DNA of 64,000 nt from Tritrichomonas musculus (lineage: Eukaryota; Parabasalia; Tritrichomonadida; Tritrichomonadidae): positions 1,116,001 through 1,180,000 of the forward strand of contig JAPFFF010000014.1 in NCBI GenBank assembly GCA_039105265.1, given 5' to 3'. Both the position numbers and the translations under genes were made by a program. The notes beneath the pieces are model-generated. The model was not told where the DNA came from, made no database searches, and was given only the letters and a program-made list of their open reading frames with translations. Shown piece by piece: positions 34,099 to 43,523 of this stretch (positions are counted from its first letter, which is position 1; each line of letters opens with the position of its first letter).

Positions 34099-34149
34099 TA
34101 TATTTATATTTATAAAAATAATCATTAAAAGTAATCAATATAATTAAAT

Positions 34150-35007
34150 TTATTGGAGATGGATCTTTAAATCACGAGAAGGATACCATGCACTAACTGT
34201 TTTTCCAAAGTCTTGAAACTTGTCAAGAACAACATCAATTTTTGGACCAAATGTCTCTGAATTCTTTGTTGAGAAGTCTCTAAGATATATTGAGACAGAA
34301 GACCAGGCTCTGGCATGAGCTTCATTGTTTGAATATTCAAAGGCTAGGAGCCATAAAGAATATGCTAAAAATGAGATAAAAGTCAGTAAGCGGAAGTCGA
34401 AAAGAAGAATAAAGAATAGCTGTACCGACAAGAGAATACTAATATAAGCAGCAATTTGTGGTAAGATTGGCAATGCAGCAAGCTTTTCAATTTGATCAAG
34501 AATGGGAGATTTTTCTGTTATTAATGTGGAATCTGAACTTAAATCTGTCGATGATGAATTTGAAGGAGAAACATATTTTAGAATAGTTGGAATTAAAGTT
34601 TTAATTGCAAAGTCAATTCCTTTTATAAAGAAAATTATGGTATAAGATAGAATGTATAGAAGTGGGCATATGTGTGTAAACATAAAAAGAATCGCAATGG
34701 TCAAATAGTGGACATCAGATGAAAGAAAGAGTTTATTTTGTAAATCTGCTTCTATTTTAAACTTGGGAAAAACATTTTTTAGAATTGCGAGAGAATGATA
34801 AACAACAACTGATAACATGAATAAAGCACTTGAAGAGTTTCCAAAAGATCCTAACATGAAAATTTGAATTACTGAAATTATAAATCCAACAAAAGAAGAA
34901 CCTTCATAACATATATCAATTATTTTACTAATTTGATTAGGTTGAAAAATATTTGTTGGAGATGTTGATGTTGATGAATAAGATGGACTGTCGTTTGTGT
35001 CATCCAT
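34150..35007 (-). CDS. Multi-pass membrane protein, TMEM33/Pom33-like
   Basis: 285 residues. A Ser/Thr-rich N-terminus is followed by about five or six hydrophobic segments (~40-60, 65-80, 98-130, 185-205, 210-225). The paired features DVHYLTIAILFMF and FLAYSLWLLAFEYSNNEAHARAWSSVSIYLRDF line up with the HYLLYSLIFVN and YYRFLTLRYSSRRNPYCRTLFNELR regions of TMEM33/Pom33. That family acts in the ER and nuclear envelope in membrane shaping and nuclear-pore distribution. The match is by memory and moderate. The start lies 51 bp inside the left flank of transposon copy 2, whose sequence probably supplies part of this gene's upstream region. Confidence 0.55.
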   Translation of the reverse strand: MDDTNDSPSYSSTSTSPTNIFQPNQISKIIDICYEGSSFVGFIISVIQIFMLGSFGNSSSALFMLSVVVYHSLAILKNVFPKFKIEADLQNKLFLSSDVHYLTIAILFMFTHICPLLYILSYTIIFFIKGIDFAIKTLIPTILKYVSPSNSSSTDLSSDSTLITEKSPILDQIEKLAALPILPQIAAYISILLSVQLFFILLFDFRLLTFISFLAYSLWLLAFEYSNNEAHARAWSSVSIYLRDFSTKNSETFGPKIDVVLDKFQDFGKTVSAWYPSRDLKIHLQ

Positions 35008-35057
35008 TTGAAATACAAAAATGAAATAGTCACATATCTATCGTTCAATCTGTAATT

Positions 35058-35824
35058 AGGCCTTATTAAGGTATTCATTCAATTTTGTAGTATTCAAAAA
35101 GTGACAACGAAAATACATATTTTGCGAAATATATCATTATAAATTTTAATTTTTTTTATTAAATATTCATAAAATTAATAATATCATTATATAATATATT
35201 TAAATTATTGTATATCTTGCTAAAAGTAGAGATAATTTCATAAATAATCACTCAGCTAATCTTTTCAACCTGAGTTAAAATTTGAAAAATTGGCCATATT
35301 TTTTGATTTTAAAAAGATTTATTTTAAAAAATCAAAAATTCCGACGCTGGGGACTTTATTTTGGATAGATTTTTTCTTTGAATACTTTACATATTTTTAC
35401 TTTTCAGAAATCTTTATTTTCTCACAATTTTACAATTGTTTATATCTTACAATCTCACAATTATTTCTTAAAAAAATGCTCAATATTCTGAAGCATATAA
35501 TAATTTCATAGAATTGATCTCAATTTTCTGATGATTCAAATATTTCATAAAAAATAAATTCAATTTAATAAATTAACTAAAAAATATATCTTATATTTTA
35601 AATTGGATTTTCCTCATATTTGCTATAATATTTATACAAAACATCATTTTTTTTCTAAACTTATCAAATTGTAAAATTTTCATTCAAAAAGAAAAATTAG
35701 TTTATTTTTATATCATACGTCAATTTTACCATTATATTTAGTAAATAAATTTTTTATCATCATATATTTTATTATATTATAATATGATAAAATATACTGC
35801 TTTTGTTCAACCTTAATATGGTCT
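35058..35824 (+). mobile_element. Non-autonomous DNA transposon, copy 2 (767 bp)
   Basis: Opposite-orientation copy of the element at 861-1626. The ends are AGGCCTTATTAAGGT (left) and AGACCATATTAAGGT (right, read inward). An exact 8-bp duplication CTGTAATT lies at 35050-35057 and 35825-35832. High identity between the copies with different target duplications shows two independent, fairly recent insertions. The 73-codon frame at 35290-35511 is shared with copy 1 (about 90% at protein level), but has no domain and a composition typical of translated A/T DNA. Confidence 0.87.
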
Positions 35825-35832
35825 CTGTAATT

Positions 35833-36408
35833 TATAAAATCCTGTAGTTTTGTGAAGATTTTGAAACAATGTTTTTAAAATATCTTCATGAATATTTTAT
35901 TATTTGATTTATAAATATAATATATAATATTATTTAAATACCCGATAAAAATTTTATATGCTATGAATTAATCGGTAAAATTCTGCTTCCAAAATATGAA
36001 AACAAAAAATCAAAAAAATGTTCAAAAGGTTTAAAAAAGTTTGGTCAATTTATTTGAAATTAAAATAAAATTTATATTGAAAAAATAGAGTAAAAATTTA
36101 AATATATATTTTTACAAACACAAAATCTGAAATATATAATAATCAACATACATATATTTACCTGCGAAAATAAGGGAGTTACACCTAAAAAGGCAAATGA
36201 AATTAATAAACAAGAGTATGAATATCATACAAAATAAGAGCATTGAATAACTTCAAACATAAGAATTGATTCATCTTCACGATAAATAAATATCGAAGAA
36301 TTCAAATTCTTAAAAGATATTGCTGATATTAATTCTTTTCATTAACAATTGAGTAATTCAAGAATTCCTTAAAACTATGATAATTAATTTTTCACTTAAA
36401 TAATTATC
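35833..36408. other. AT-rich intergenic region
   Basis: This lies between transposon copy 2 and the 3' end of the Polo-like kinase gene. No coding frame, RNA gene or repeat recognised. Confidence 0.5.
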
Positions 36409-38580
36409 CTATACAAAGTGATTAGACATTTCTTTGACAATTTTAAATCTCTTCCTTACTTCTCTGTATTTCTCTCTGTCAGCAAGATCGTTGAGCGTTA
36501 GTCTAATTACAGGATTATTATTGTCATCGTAAAATAAATCTTTTGATTGCGATTCAATAACGAGTTTGGTATGATCTTTGAAATTAGCTTGGATATCTCT
36601 GTTAGCAAAACGAAAGAGAACGCCATCTTTGGTTCTGGCCCAATACTTTACATGTGATAACGGCGGGGAATCTTCAGGATGAATACTTTGAAGAAGAGGA
36701 GAAGCAGCATTTTCATTGACACCAAAAGAATCAGATTTATCTTCCATTCTTGATTTCAGTTCTTTTGCAAAGTGTTGAATAAGAAGTATTTTTTTCATAA
36801 TTGAATGATTTTGGACGATTTTCATTAAATTTTCGTCATTTTCATCGTCATTATCAGTAGCATGGTTATTGTTGCCATCATGAGCACTTCTATAGTTGTT
36901 GACCGCAATAAGATCAATGACTTCCATTTTGACAGGATGCGGAGAATCATAATATTGAATATATATCTCGTTTTTGTCAAGAACCATTCGTGTTGCATCA
37001 TTAAAACACGCTCCACATGTACCGTTATGAAGTATATAAGCAAGGCCATATTTAGATGAGTAGTCCCACCATATACGAACAGTGAAATTCGGAAGAGATA
37101 TAGGCGCTTCTGCGTGATCTTCTTGGTGTTTCATTGCAGTTTGAAAAGATGCACTACGAGGGATTGTCCTAACAACAGGGGGCTTTTTATCATCATTTAG
37201 GACCAAATAATTTGGATTATGAATATTTGGTTTCTCTGTATCTTTTTCATTATGAATATTTAATTTTTCAATATCTTTCTCATTATCTGCTGAATTTTCA
37301 TTTTCTTTTTGATTTTCATTAATATTCTCTTTTTGATCATCAACAGAATTTTCATTATCGTTTTCGTTTTGATCATCAGCAGAATTATCATTTTCGTTTT
37401 GATCTTCACCTGTGTTTTCATCTTCGTTTTGGCTTTTGCTAGTAACATCGTTGTTATCATTTTCATTTTCATCGTGGTGAAGATTCTCGTTTTGTATGAA
37501 ATGGTGGCGTTTGTTTAAATGATCATTACCATTTTGGATATCACTTTCTTCAATATTATCTGGATGCTCAGAGCTTTTTTCGTTTTTATTATTATTATGG
37601 TTATCATTCATAGTGTTCTCAGTATTATTGCTTTTATTGTCATGCTGATTGTTTGCTTGTGGGTTTCTCGGTATTTTCATCATCATTGCTTGAGTACTCT
37701 TCTTTTCAACAGTCATAACTTGTTGGATAAATGGTAAGTGAAGTAAATTCGCAGCTGTTGGCCTCTCTTCGGGATCTTTTCGAAGACAAGCTGTAACAAA
37801 CGATTTGACGACATCTGAAACGACAGGCTTAGGCGGCCAAGCATAACTTACATGTTTTATTCTAGCAAAAGTTTCTTTTTTATCTTTTGTTTGAAATGGC
37901 TGTTTTCCAGTTACCATCAAAAAAACAGCCACTCCCATAGACCAAATATCAATTGCAGGAGTTGGGATATCTTTTGTGAAAAGAACCTCGGGTGCAATAT
38001 AACCTGGCGTTCCTGATATTGAGTGCTTAAGTTCTTTATTATCAAGTTTAACTGAAAGCCCGAAATCGCATAATTTAACTGTTCCTTCATCATCAATTAA
38101 GAAATTTTGAAGCTTTATATCGTGATGGATAACCCCCCTACTATGCAGATAAACAAGAGCTTCAAGAATTTGGCGCGTTATTTCAGCAGCTTTCAATTCA
38201 CTAAATGGAGGATCTTTTTTCAAAAGTTCAAGTACGTTACCACCAGCACAAAATTCAAGCGCGAAGTAAACGTAATTTGAATCTTGAAAAAAACTGCGAA
38301 ATTCAACGATATGACGATGATTTAAAGATCGATGGATTTCAATTTCTGTAATTAGTTTCTGCTTCAACTTTTTATCTGAAAAATGATTTTTCCAAACACA
38401 TTTAATGGCAGTAGGGCGGTTTCCTTTCGTTTCTAATGCTAAATATACAGATCCGAAACCTCCTTTTCCAATTTTCTTTTCAATTTTATATTCAATAATA
38501 TTACCTGAACGAGTCTTCTGGATTAGCGTCGATGGAACTGGAGGAGGCTCTTCAGATTCTTCTTTCTGTTTTTCTCTATT
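36409..38580 (-). CDS. Polo-like kinase, 5' end unresolved
   Basis: The translation has a Ser/Thr kinase domain: GKGGFGSVY loop, AIKC lysine, VIHHDIKLQNF catalytic loop, CDFG, SGTPGYIAPE. An Asn/Asp/Glu/Lys-rich linker follows, then two polo boxes (RIWWDYSSKYGLAYILHNGTCGACFND; VKYWARTKDGVLFRF...NFKDHTKLV). Polo kinases control mitosis and, in flagellates, basal-body duplication. The catalytic loop reads HHD instead of HRD. The frame is open to 38613 but has no ATG before the kinase domain, and TTG at 38365-38367 is inside the N-lobe. A short 5' exon is likely: on the minus strand TCCAACGCAG precedes codon AAT at 38578-38580 and resembles a trichomonad 3' splice site. The start given is therefore provisional. 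Confidence 0.88.
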   Translation of the reverse strand, partial: NREKQKEESEEPPPVPSTLIQKTRSGNIIEYKIEKKIGKGGFGSVYLALETKGNRPTAIKCVWKNHFSDKKLKQKLITEIEIHRSLNHRHIVEFRSFFQDSNYVYFALEFCAGGNVLELLKKDPPFSELKAAEITRQILEALVYLHSRGVIHHDIKLQNFLIDDEGTVKLCDFGLSVKLDNKELKHSISGTPGYIAPEVLFTKDIPTPAIDIWSMGVAVFLMVTGKQPFQTKDKKETFARIKHVSYAWPPKPVVSDVVKSFVTACLRKDPEERPTAANLLHLPFIQQVMTVEKKSTQAMMMKIPRNPQANNQHDNKSNNTENTMNDNHNNNKNEKSSEHPDNIEESDIQNGNDHLNKRHHFIQNENLHHDENENDNNDVTSKSQNEDENTGEDQNENDNSADDQNENDNENSVDDQKENINENQKENENSADNEKDIEKLNIHNEKDTEKPNIHNPNYLVLNDDKKPPVVRTIPRSASFQTAMKHQEDHAEAPISLPNFTVRIWWDYSSKYGLAYILHNGTCGACFNDATRMVLDKNEIYIQYYDSPHPVKMEVIDLIAVNNYRSAHDGNNNHATDNDDENDENLMKIVQNHSIMKKILLIQHFAKELKSRMEDKSDSFGVNENAASPLLQSIHPEDSPPLSHVKYWARTKDGVLFRFANRDIQANFKDHTKLVIESQSKDLFYDDNNNPVIRLTLNDLADREKYREVRKRFKIVKEMSNHFV

Positions 38581-38613
38581 CTGCGTTGGATTTAAAAAAT
38601 GGTAATGGAAATT

Positions 38614-39526
38614 TTATCGAAAACTAATCAAAAATTGCTCGTTATGGCCAATATTTAACCTTGCAATTTCATTTTCATTAACTGCTAAGACTCTTATTTT
38701 GTTATTGAATCTTCACAAAAATATAAGTCTTCTGAAATTTTGTAAAGATTTTTGAGCAAATAATCGTTTTTTTGGCCACTTTTAATTTTATTATAAACTT
38801 GCTTAATTTAGTTATTTAAGGTCCGTTATTAATAAAAAATTTTGAAATCTTTTTATCGTCAAAATTACAAATTAGAAATATTTGTAAATTAGTAATAAGA
38901 TAACACTTTATATTGATTTATTAATATTTTCCTATAAATTTAAAATTGTTAAGTTGAAAAAATTTTATTTTTTCATTTTTTATTTTTAAGGATAATTAGA
39001 TTTTTTTAAAAAAATGCTCTATTTCAAAGAAAATTCAAATTTTCATATCATCACCAAAATATTAATAGAGCATATCTGGTTATCTAACTCACAGTTTTTA
39101 AATATTGATTTTCATCAAATAGGTTTTATTGAGTATCGTTTCATATCTCCCCAAAGATGACCTTACATTTTAGAGATACAATAATGATTAAATAGTTTTT
39201 CTGCATTTGGTTAAAAATATTTCCATGCATAGTTCTCCAGATATCTTGCTATCTTTGAATTTTATTGAGAAATACAAGGATTAAAATCAAAGTTTGAATT
39301 TAATTTGTAAAATTTTTAGACTGCTGGCCATATGTTTAAAATTTATAAATCCAAATTCTACACAGTTATTACTACTAACGAATAAAAAATAAAAAAATTG
39401 AGTTAATAAATGATTAATTTTTTGATTTAATTAAAAATCTCGGACATTTCTAGCTGATGTCTCACATATCAAGCACTTTGAATTTGATTAATTTTTCTTC
39501 CCAAATAAACTTACTCTTTGAATTTA
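38614..39526. other. Intergenic region upstream of the kinase
   Basis: It should contain the missing 5' end of the Polo-kinase gene, but I could not place an ATG exon with a convincing 5' splice site. Otherwise A/T-rich, with no gene recognised. Confidence 0.4.
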
Positions 39527-39640
39527 TATTCAAACAAAATAGATTATTTTAATGAGCAAGAAAAGGAAAAATCAAATATTCCAAAATAAAAAGTTAAAAA
39601 TGATCCTGTATAAAAAAATATCAAAATAATATCCTGAAGA
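39527..39640 (+). repeat. Dispersed repeat, copy 2
   Basis: Direct-orientation relative of 31040-31155, with shared blocks TTCAAACAAAATA, AAATCAAATATT and CAAAATAAAAAGTTA. Diverged, non-coding. Confidence 0.55.
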
Positions 39641-39834
39641 ATCGAGGTTTATTAAAAACTTCAACGAAAAAAGTTTGTAAAGGTAAAAAACATGATCGGC
39701 AATGATCGGCATGCACACAAAAAGCTGGTCTCAGAAAATTGAACGATACAAACTTTTTGAATTATAACAGCTGTTAAAGACCAAATTGGCCAATTGAATT
39801 TTAGCCCCATTTTGTTATATAGAAAGACTGGATT

Positions 39835-40029
39835 GAATACTTAAATTGCAGAGAAGTTTCACTGGAGTTATTTGATGCGGCCAACCTTTATAAGCTTGAA
39901 GGTACAAGTCATCAGTTGCTCCATTTTGAAACCCAAAGTTTCTTAAAGGCTACCTCTTGTGAATATTTCAATCATTTTAAAGGAGATAGACCTAACTTTT
40001 TGACTACTTTCGCAATGCTCAATTTATAA
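39835..40029 (+). pseudogene. Probable BTB-domain gene fragment
   Basis: One frame, ending with TAA at 40027-40029, reads like the last helices of a BTB fold (YLNCREVSLELFDAANLYKLEG, then HFETQSFLKATSCEYF). There is no start, and an in-frame stop lies upstream near 39821, so it looks like a broken copy. The base composition is richer in G and C than the surrounding spacer. The adjacent gene at 40148 also begins with a BTB-like segment, but the two are not obviously copies of each other. Confidence 0.35.
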
Positions 40030-40147
40030 TTCTTTTAATGAAAAAAAAAAAAAATAAAATAAGATTCAAAAAAGTGTCTCTCATTTATGCTATATAATAA
40101 CTCAAAAAGTTGCATCTACATTTTGCTTTTAAAATGGATGAGTATTC

Positions 40148-41983
40148 TCAAGCTTTTTTTAGTTCAACAACAAGTCTGATTTTGCCTTTTTTCTCTTTGG
40201 TCTCCATATTGGAGAACTGATACCAGTTATCTACTTTTTGGCCAACTCGTACTCGCTTCAAATCCAAAACATAAGAGGAGACAGCCCAATAAGTGTAAAA
40301 GTCAGTTAGGCAAAGATCAATTCTGAGTTTATCGTTATACAACGAGTTGATTTGATACTCGAATTGTTCATTCCATACAGGTGTCCGTGTGCCATGAATA
40401 GTCTTGGTTCTAAGCGCTTCATTTGATTTATTTAATCTCATCTGTAAAAATGAATTTGGCGCTTTAACAGAAGAATTCGCAACGTCCATTCCTTCAACTG
40501 CCTTGATGTACAATTTCCAATGTGACTCATTTTCCATTTGTGCTGGTTTTTGTTTATCGTCACTTTTTGCCAACTGCTCCTTCTCCTGCTGTTCAATCTT
40601 TGATTCTTGCTTCTGATTGACTCCTTTCTGGCCATCATGTTGGTCAGAGCGTGCGCTTGCTTGTTGTTCAACTGGCTTTTCTAACTGTTCAATGCTTGCT
40701 TCTTGCTTCTGAGTGACTCCTTTCTGGTCAGATTGTTGGTCAGAGCGTGCGCTTGCTTGTTGTTCAACTGGCTTTTCTAACTGTTCAATGCTTGCTTCTT
40801 GCTTCTGAGTGACTCCTTTCTGGTCAGATTGTTGGTCAGAGCGTGCGTTTGCTTGTTGTTCAACTGGCTTTTCTAACTGTTCAATGCTTGCTTCTTGCTT
40901 CTGAGTGACTCCTTTCTGATCAGATTGTTGGTCAGAGCGTGCGTTTGTTTGTTGTTCAACTGGCTTTTCTAATTGTTCAATGCGTGAAGCTTGCTTCTGA
41001 ATTATGGTTTTCTGGTCGTCACATTGCTTAGCCAGATGTTCAAATCGTGCGTTTATTTGTTGTTCAATTTTTGAATCAAGATTTTGAATTGTTTTTGCTT
41101 GTTGTTCAACTGATTTTTCTAATTGTTCAATCCGTGATGCTTGCTTCTGAATTATGGTTTTCTGGTCTTCAACGATGACAGAAATGCTTTCAATCTTTGA
41201 TGTCAGATTCTGATTAACGGTCGTTTGCTCTTCAATTGATTTCTCTAACTGCTTAATTCGCGAATCATTTGCGATATCATCAAGGCGAGCTTTCATTTCA
41301 TTTTCAAGGTGACGAATAACGCTATGTAAGTACGAGAATTCAGTACGTGGTGTAAATCCAAAATGATCATCTGCTCTTGAAAGTGAGTCACTGAGATTAT
41401 GCTGATTGAGTGACTTAAAATCAAGGCTAGGAAGAAGAATGAAGATGCTTTCATCACCAGTTTCTTCATAGTGCTTGTCAATCAAGTGATAGGCTTCGTT
41501 AAACTTTGTCAAGCGACGGCTGTTATTGAAAAAGATATTGTGTAATGTTTGTATATTTAAATTCATTAAATTCTTGCCGTATTTTTCAATATATTCGTCA
41601 AGATGTTGTGATACATCTTCTTCGACAATATGCTTGTCACTAGTTGAATTGCTGCTTAACATATCAAGATTTCGCTCATATTGGTTCCATTGAAGCTTTG
41701 CTGCTTTAATCAAGTCTTGCATAATTTGAAACTCATCACTCAAATTTAAATATTCATATACATTCTTTGAATTAATTTCTGTTTTTTTTTGTTGTATCCA
41801 ATAATCGAGAAATGATTGAAATATTTCTTCGCTAACATCCGAAGAAACAATGTAGGTGTGATTTGGCGAAAATAATAATTGTGTATAAATATCTTGATTA
41901 ATATCGCTGAGGCCTTTGAATTGGCATGGAATTTCATACTCTTTGTTTTTCAGAAGAAGGACTAGTCTAATTTTGGAATTCAT
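40148..41983 (-). CDS. BTB-like, coiled-coil repeat and C2 domain protein
   Basis: 611 residues. Residues 1-100 resemble trichomonad BTB-like N-termini (SSDVSEEIFQSFLDYWIQQ...SKNVYEYLNLSDEFQI). Residues ~120-235 are a helical region. Residues ~235-340 are coiled coil. Residues ~335-462 are four tandem 32-residue units beginning IEQLEKPVEQQ. The C-terminal ~120 residues are a C2 domain (LYIKAVEGMDVANSS...SFLQMRLNKSNEALRTKTIHGTRTPVWNEQFEYQI...). C2 domains bind phospholipid, often with calcium. Whether the calcium aspartates are complete is unclear, since only some loop acids are visible. A membrane-linked scaffold is inferred. Confidence 0.8.
   Translation of the reverse strand: MNSKIRLVLLLKNKEYEIPCQFKGLSDINQDIYTQLLFSPNHTYIVSSDVSEEIFQSFLDYWIQQKKTEINSKNVYEYLNLSDEFQIMQDLIKAAKLQWNQYERNLDMLSSNSTSDKHIVEEDVSQHLDEYIEKYGKNLMNLNIQTLHNIFFNNSRRLTKFNEAYHLIDKHYEETGDESIFILLPSLDFKSLNQHNLSDSLSRADDHFGFTPRTEFSYLHSVIRHLENEMKARLDDIANDSRIKQLEKSIEEQTTVNQNLTSKIESISVIVEDQKTIIQKQASRIEQLEKSVEQQAKTIQNLDSKIEQQINARFEHLAKQCDDQKTIIQKQASRIEQLEKPVEQQTNARSDQQSDQKGVTQKQEASIEQLEKPVEQQANARSDQQSDQKGVTQKQEASIEQLEKPVEQQASARSDQQSDQKGVTQKQEASIEQLEKPVEQQASARSDQHDGQKGVNQKQESKIEQQEKEQLAKSDDKQKPAQMENESHWKLYIKAVEGMDVANSSVKAPNSFLQMRLNKSNEALRTKTIHGTRTPVWNEQFEYQINSLYNDKLRIDLCLTDFYTYWAVSSYVLDLKRVRVGQKVDNWYQFSNMETKEKKGKIRLVVELKKA
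40598..40981 (-). repeat. Tandem repeat, four 96-bp units
   Basis: Four in-frame units (32 residues each) start at 40981, 40885, 40789 and 40693 on the minus strand. The first three are nearly identical, differing mainly in QQTNA, QQANA and QQASA. The last has diverged in its second half (DQHDGQKGVNQ). A partial fifth unit follows (IEQQEKEQ). The near identity suggests recent unequal exchange. Confidence 0.9.
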
Positions 41984-42472
41984 TAATTAAATTTGACAAA
42001 TTTTATATTTTTACGACAGAATTATTAGAATTTTATAATATAAACTCAGTTTTTTATGTTTCGCGTCTCTCAATTTTCAATGGTTATTCAAAAAACAGAT
42101 CATAATTATTTTTGTAAAAAAACATAAACAGTTCTAAAAGATTGCATTCCAAGGTCATTTTTCTCAACATAAATGACTCTGTTCCTAAGCACAACAATAT
42201 GCTCTTGCAAATAAAGTTAAAAAAGTATCAGATTGAGCAAGATTTCGCTTAAAAATCGAAATCAGATTCTTTTATCTTTTAGTAATTTAACTTTTTAAAC
42301 AAAAAAAAAAAAATATTTTTATGATTGAAAGAAAATTTCCTTAGGAAATCAACTTTAAAGGGATTATGCGATTGTAAAAAATTGAAAATAACGGATAATT
42401 GTCCAATTAGTTTTATTTACTTTTAATTAGATACATTAATTTTTAAATCTTAAAATAGCGTTTTTTTCTTTC
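41984..42472. other. Intergenic region
   Basis: A/T-rich, between two minus-strand genes. No coding frame or repeat recognised. Confidence 0.5.
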
Positions 42473-42826
42473 TCATGACTTTTCTTGACGAGTTGGAGTA
42501 ATGTTGGATTCACCTGCAGGGCGAAGTCCATTTACAATTTCGATGTTATATCTGCGATCTTCTGGTGAACAGTAAATCCAATTTTCATCTTTGTATTCAA
42601 GTCCATCGTCAAAAAAGAGCTTGCCTTTGATAACTTTTCCATGGTCCCATTCTGCTTCATATCGTCCTCTTCCAGGATAAAAGAGAGTTCCTTTTCCATG
42701 AAATTCTCCGTCAACCAATTCACCAACATAACGTGTACCATTTGGAAAAGTGAACTCACCTTTTCCGTCCATAGTTCCTACTTCGTTTCTTTCACCAGAG
42801 TAAGCGCACTGAATGAATTCTTCCAT
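42473..42826 (-). CDS. MORN5 homologue
   Basis: 117 residues. Three MORN-type units are visible (GKGEFTFPNGTRYVGEL, GEFHGKGTLFYPGRGRYEAEW, GKVIKGKLFFDDGLEY). They are followed by KDENWIYCSPEDRRYNIEIVNGLRPAG, which matches the distinctive post-MORN segment of MORN5 ([24 protein letters not shown] in the human protein). MORN5 is found in organisms with motile cilia or flagella, and its function is poorly known. The protein is shorter than the human one, lacking the last ~50 residues. Convincing as a family member. Confidence 0.87.
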   Translation of the reverse strand: MEEFIQCAYSGERNEVGTMDGKGEFTFPNGTRYVGELVDGEFHGKGTLFYPGRGRYEAEWDHGKVIKGKLFFDDGLEYKDENWIYCSPEDRRYNIEIVNGLRPAGESNITPTRQEKS

Positions 42827-43268
42827 TATAAATAAAATATTTTTATTTTGAATTTAAATAACGTATGTAATTCTATGGATATTTGTTTATAAAATTTTAT
42901 GACAAATGCAAAATGCTTTCATTACTTCTGAAACTGGGATACACCATCTTTTGAAGAAAATAAAAAAGCAATAACGATCATTCAACAAAAGAATATGGTT
43001 GAAATAAATCTGGACATGAAATAAATTCTATAAATTTAAACACACTTAGTTTGCTAACAATGAAGTTCTAAAAGAAAACTTAAGAAAACTATAATCTTAA
43101 TTATAATTTAAAATATAATACACAATAAAGTAAAAAAAAAAAAAACATGAATCATTTTAGATATAAAATGAATCAACCAAGCCTATTTTTCTTTTAAAAG
43201 AATTTTTATAAAGTATTTGGAAACTATTTTAAATAATATGAAACAATAGTTATAATAGTATAATAATT
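42827..43268. other. Intergenic region
   Basis: A/T-rich spacer between two minus-strand genes, with an A run near 43132-43145. Nothing else recognised. Confidence 0.5.
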
Positions 43269-43523
43269 TTATTGATGAACATAAAGGAGTAATGCTTCTT
43301 CAAGATTACCTTTGGCGCTTTGCATTAATTCAAATGCTTGATTACGATCTATTAAACATTGCTTTGTTAAAAATGATAATTCTGATTCTTTAATTTGTAT
43401 AGCTGGCTGTGCTTCTTGCGCGTTAATTTTACTAGCCAATGCCTTTGCATTTTCATCCGAAGCGATTACACTCTCTGAATCGTTTTGATTTAATGTTGTA
43501 TGCTGTTCAACTTGTCGAGACAT
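43269..43523 (-). CDS. HYPK-like UBA protein
   Basis: 84 residues. The C-terminal ~45 residues (IQIKESELSFLTKQCLIDRNQAFELMQSAKGNLEEALLLYV) follow the HYPK/NAC-alpha UBA-like domain (IKKEDLELIMTEMEISRAAAERSLREHMGNVVEALIAL in human HYPK). Upstream is a helical segment (ENAKALASKIN), as in HYPK. HYPK associates with the NatA N-terminal acetyltransferase at the ribosome. A NAC-alpha C-terminal relic is the alternative, but there is no NAC domain and the length fits HYPK. Confidence 0.72.
   Translation of the reverse strand: MSRQVEQHTTLNQNDSESVIASDENAKALASKINAQEAQPAIQIKESELSFLTKQCLIDRNQAFELMQSAKGNLEEALLLYVHQ

Noticed and set aside
40598-40981. 96-bp direct repeats as a CRISPR-like array
   Set aside because: They are contiguous in-frame coding repeats without spacers in a eukaryotic gene.
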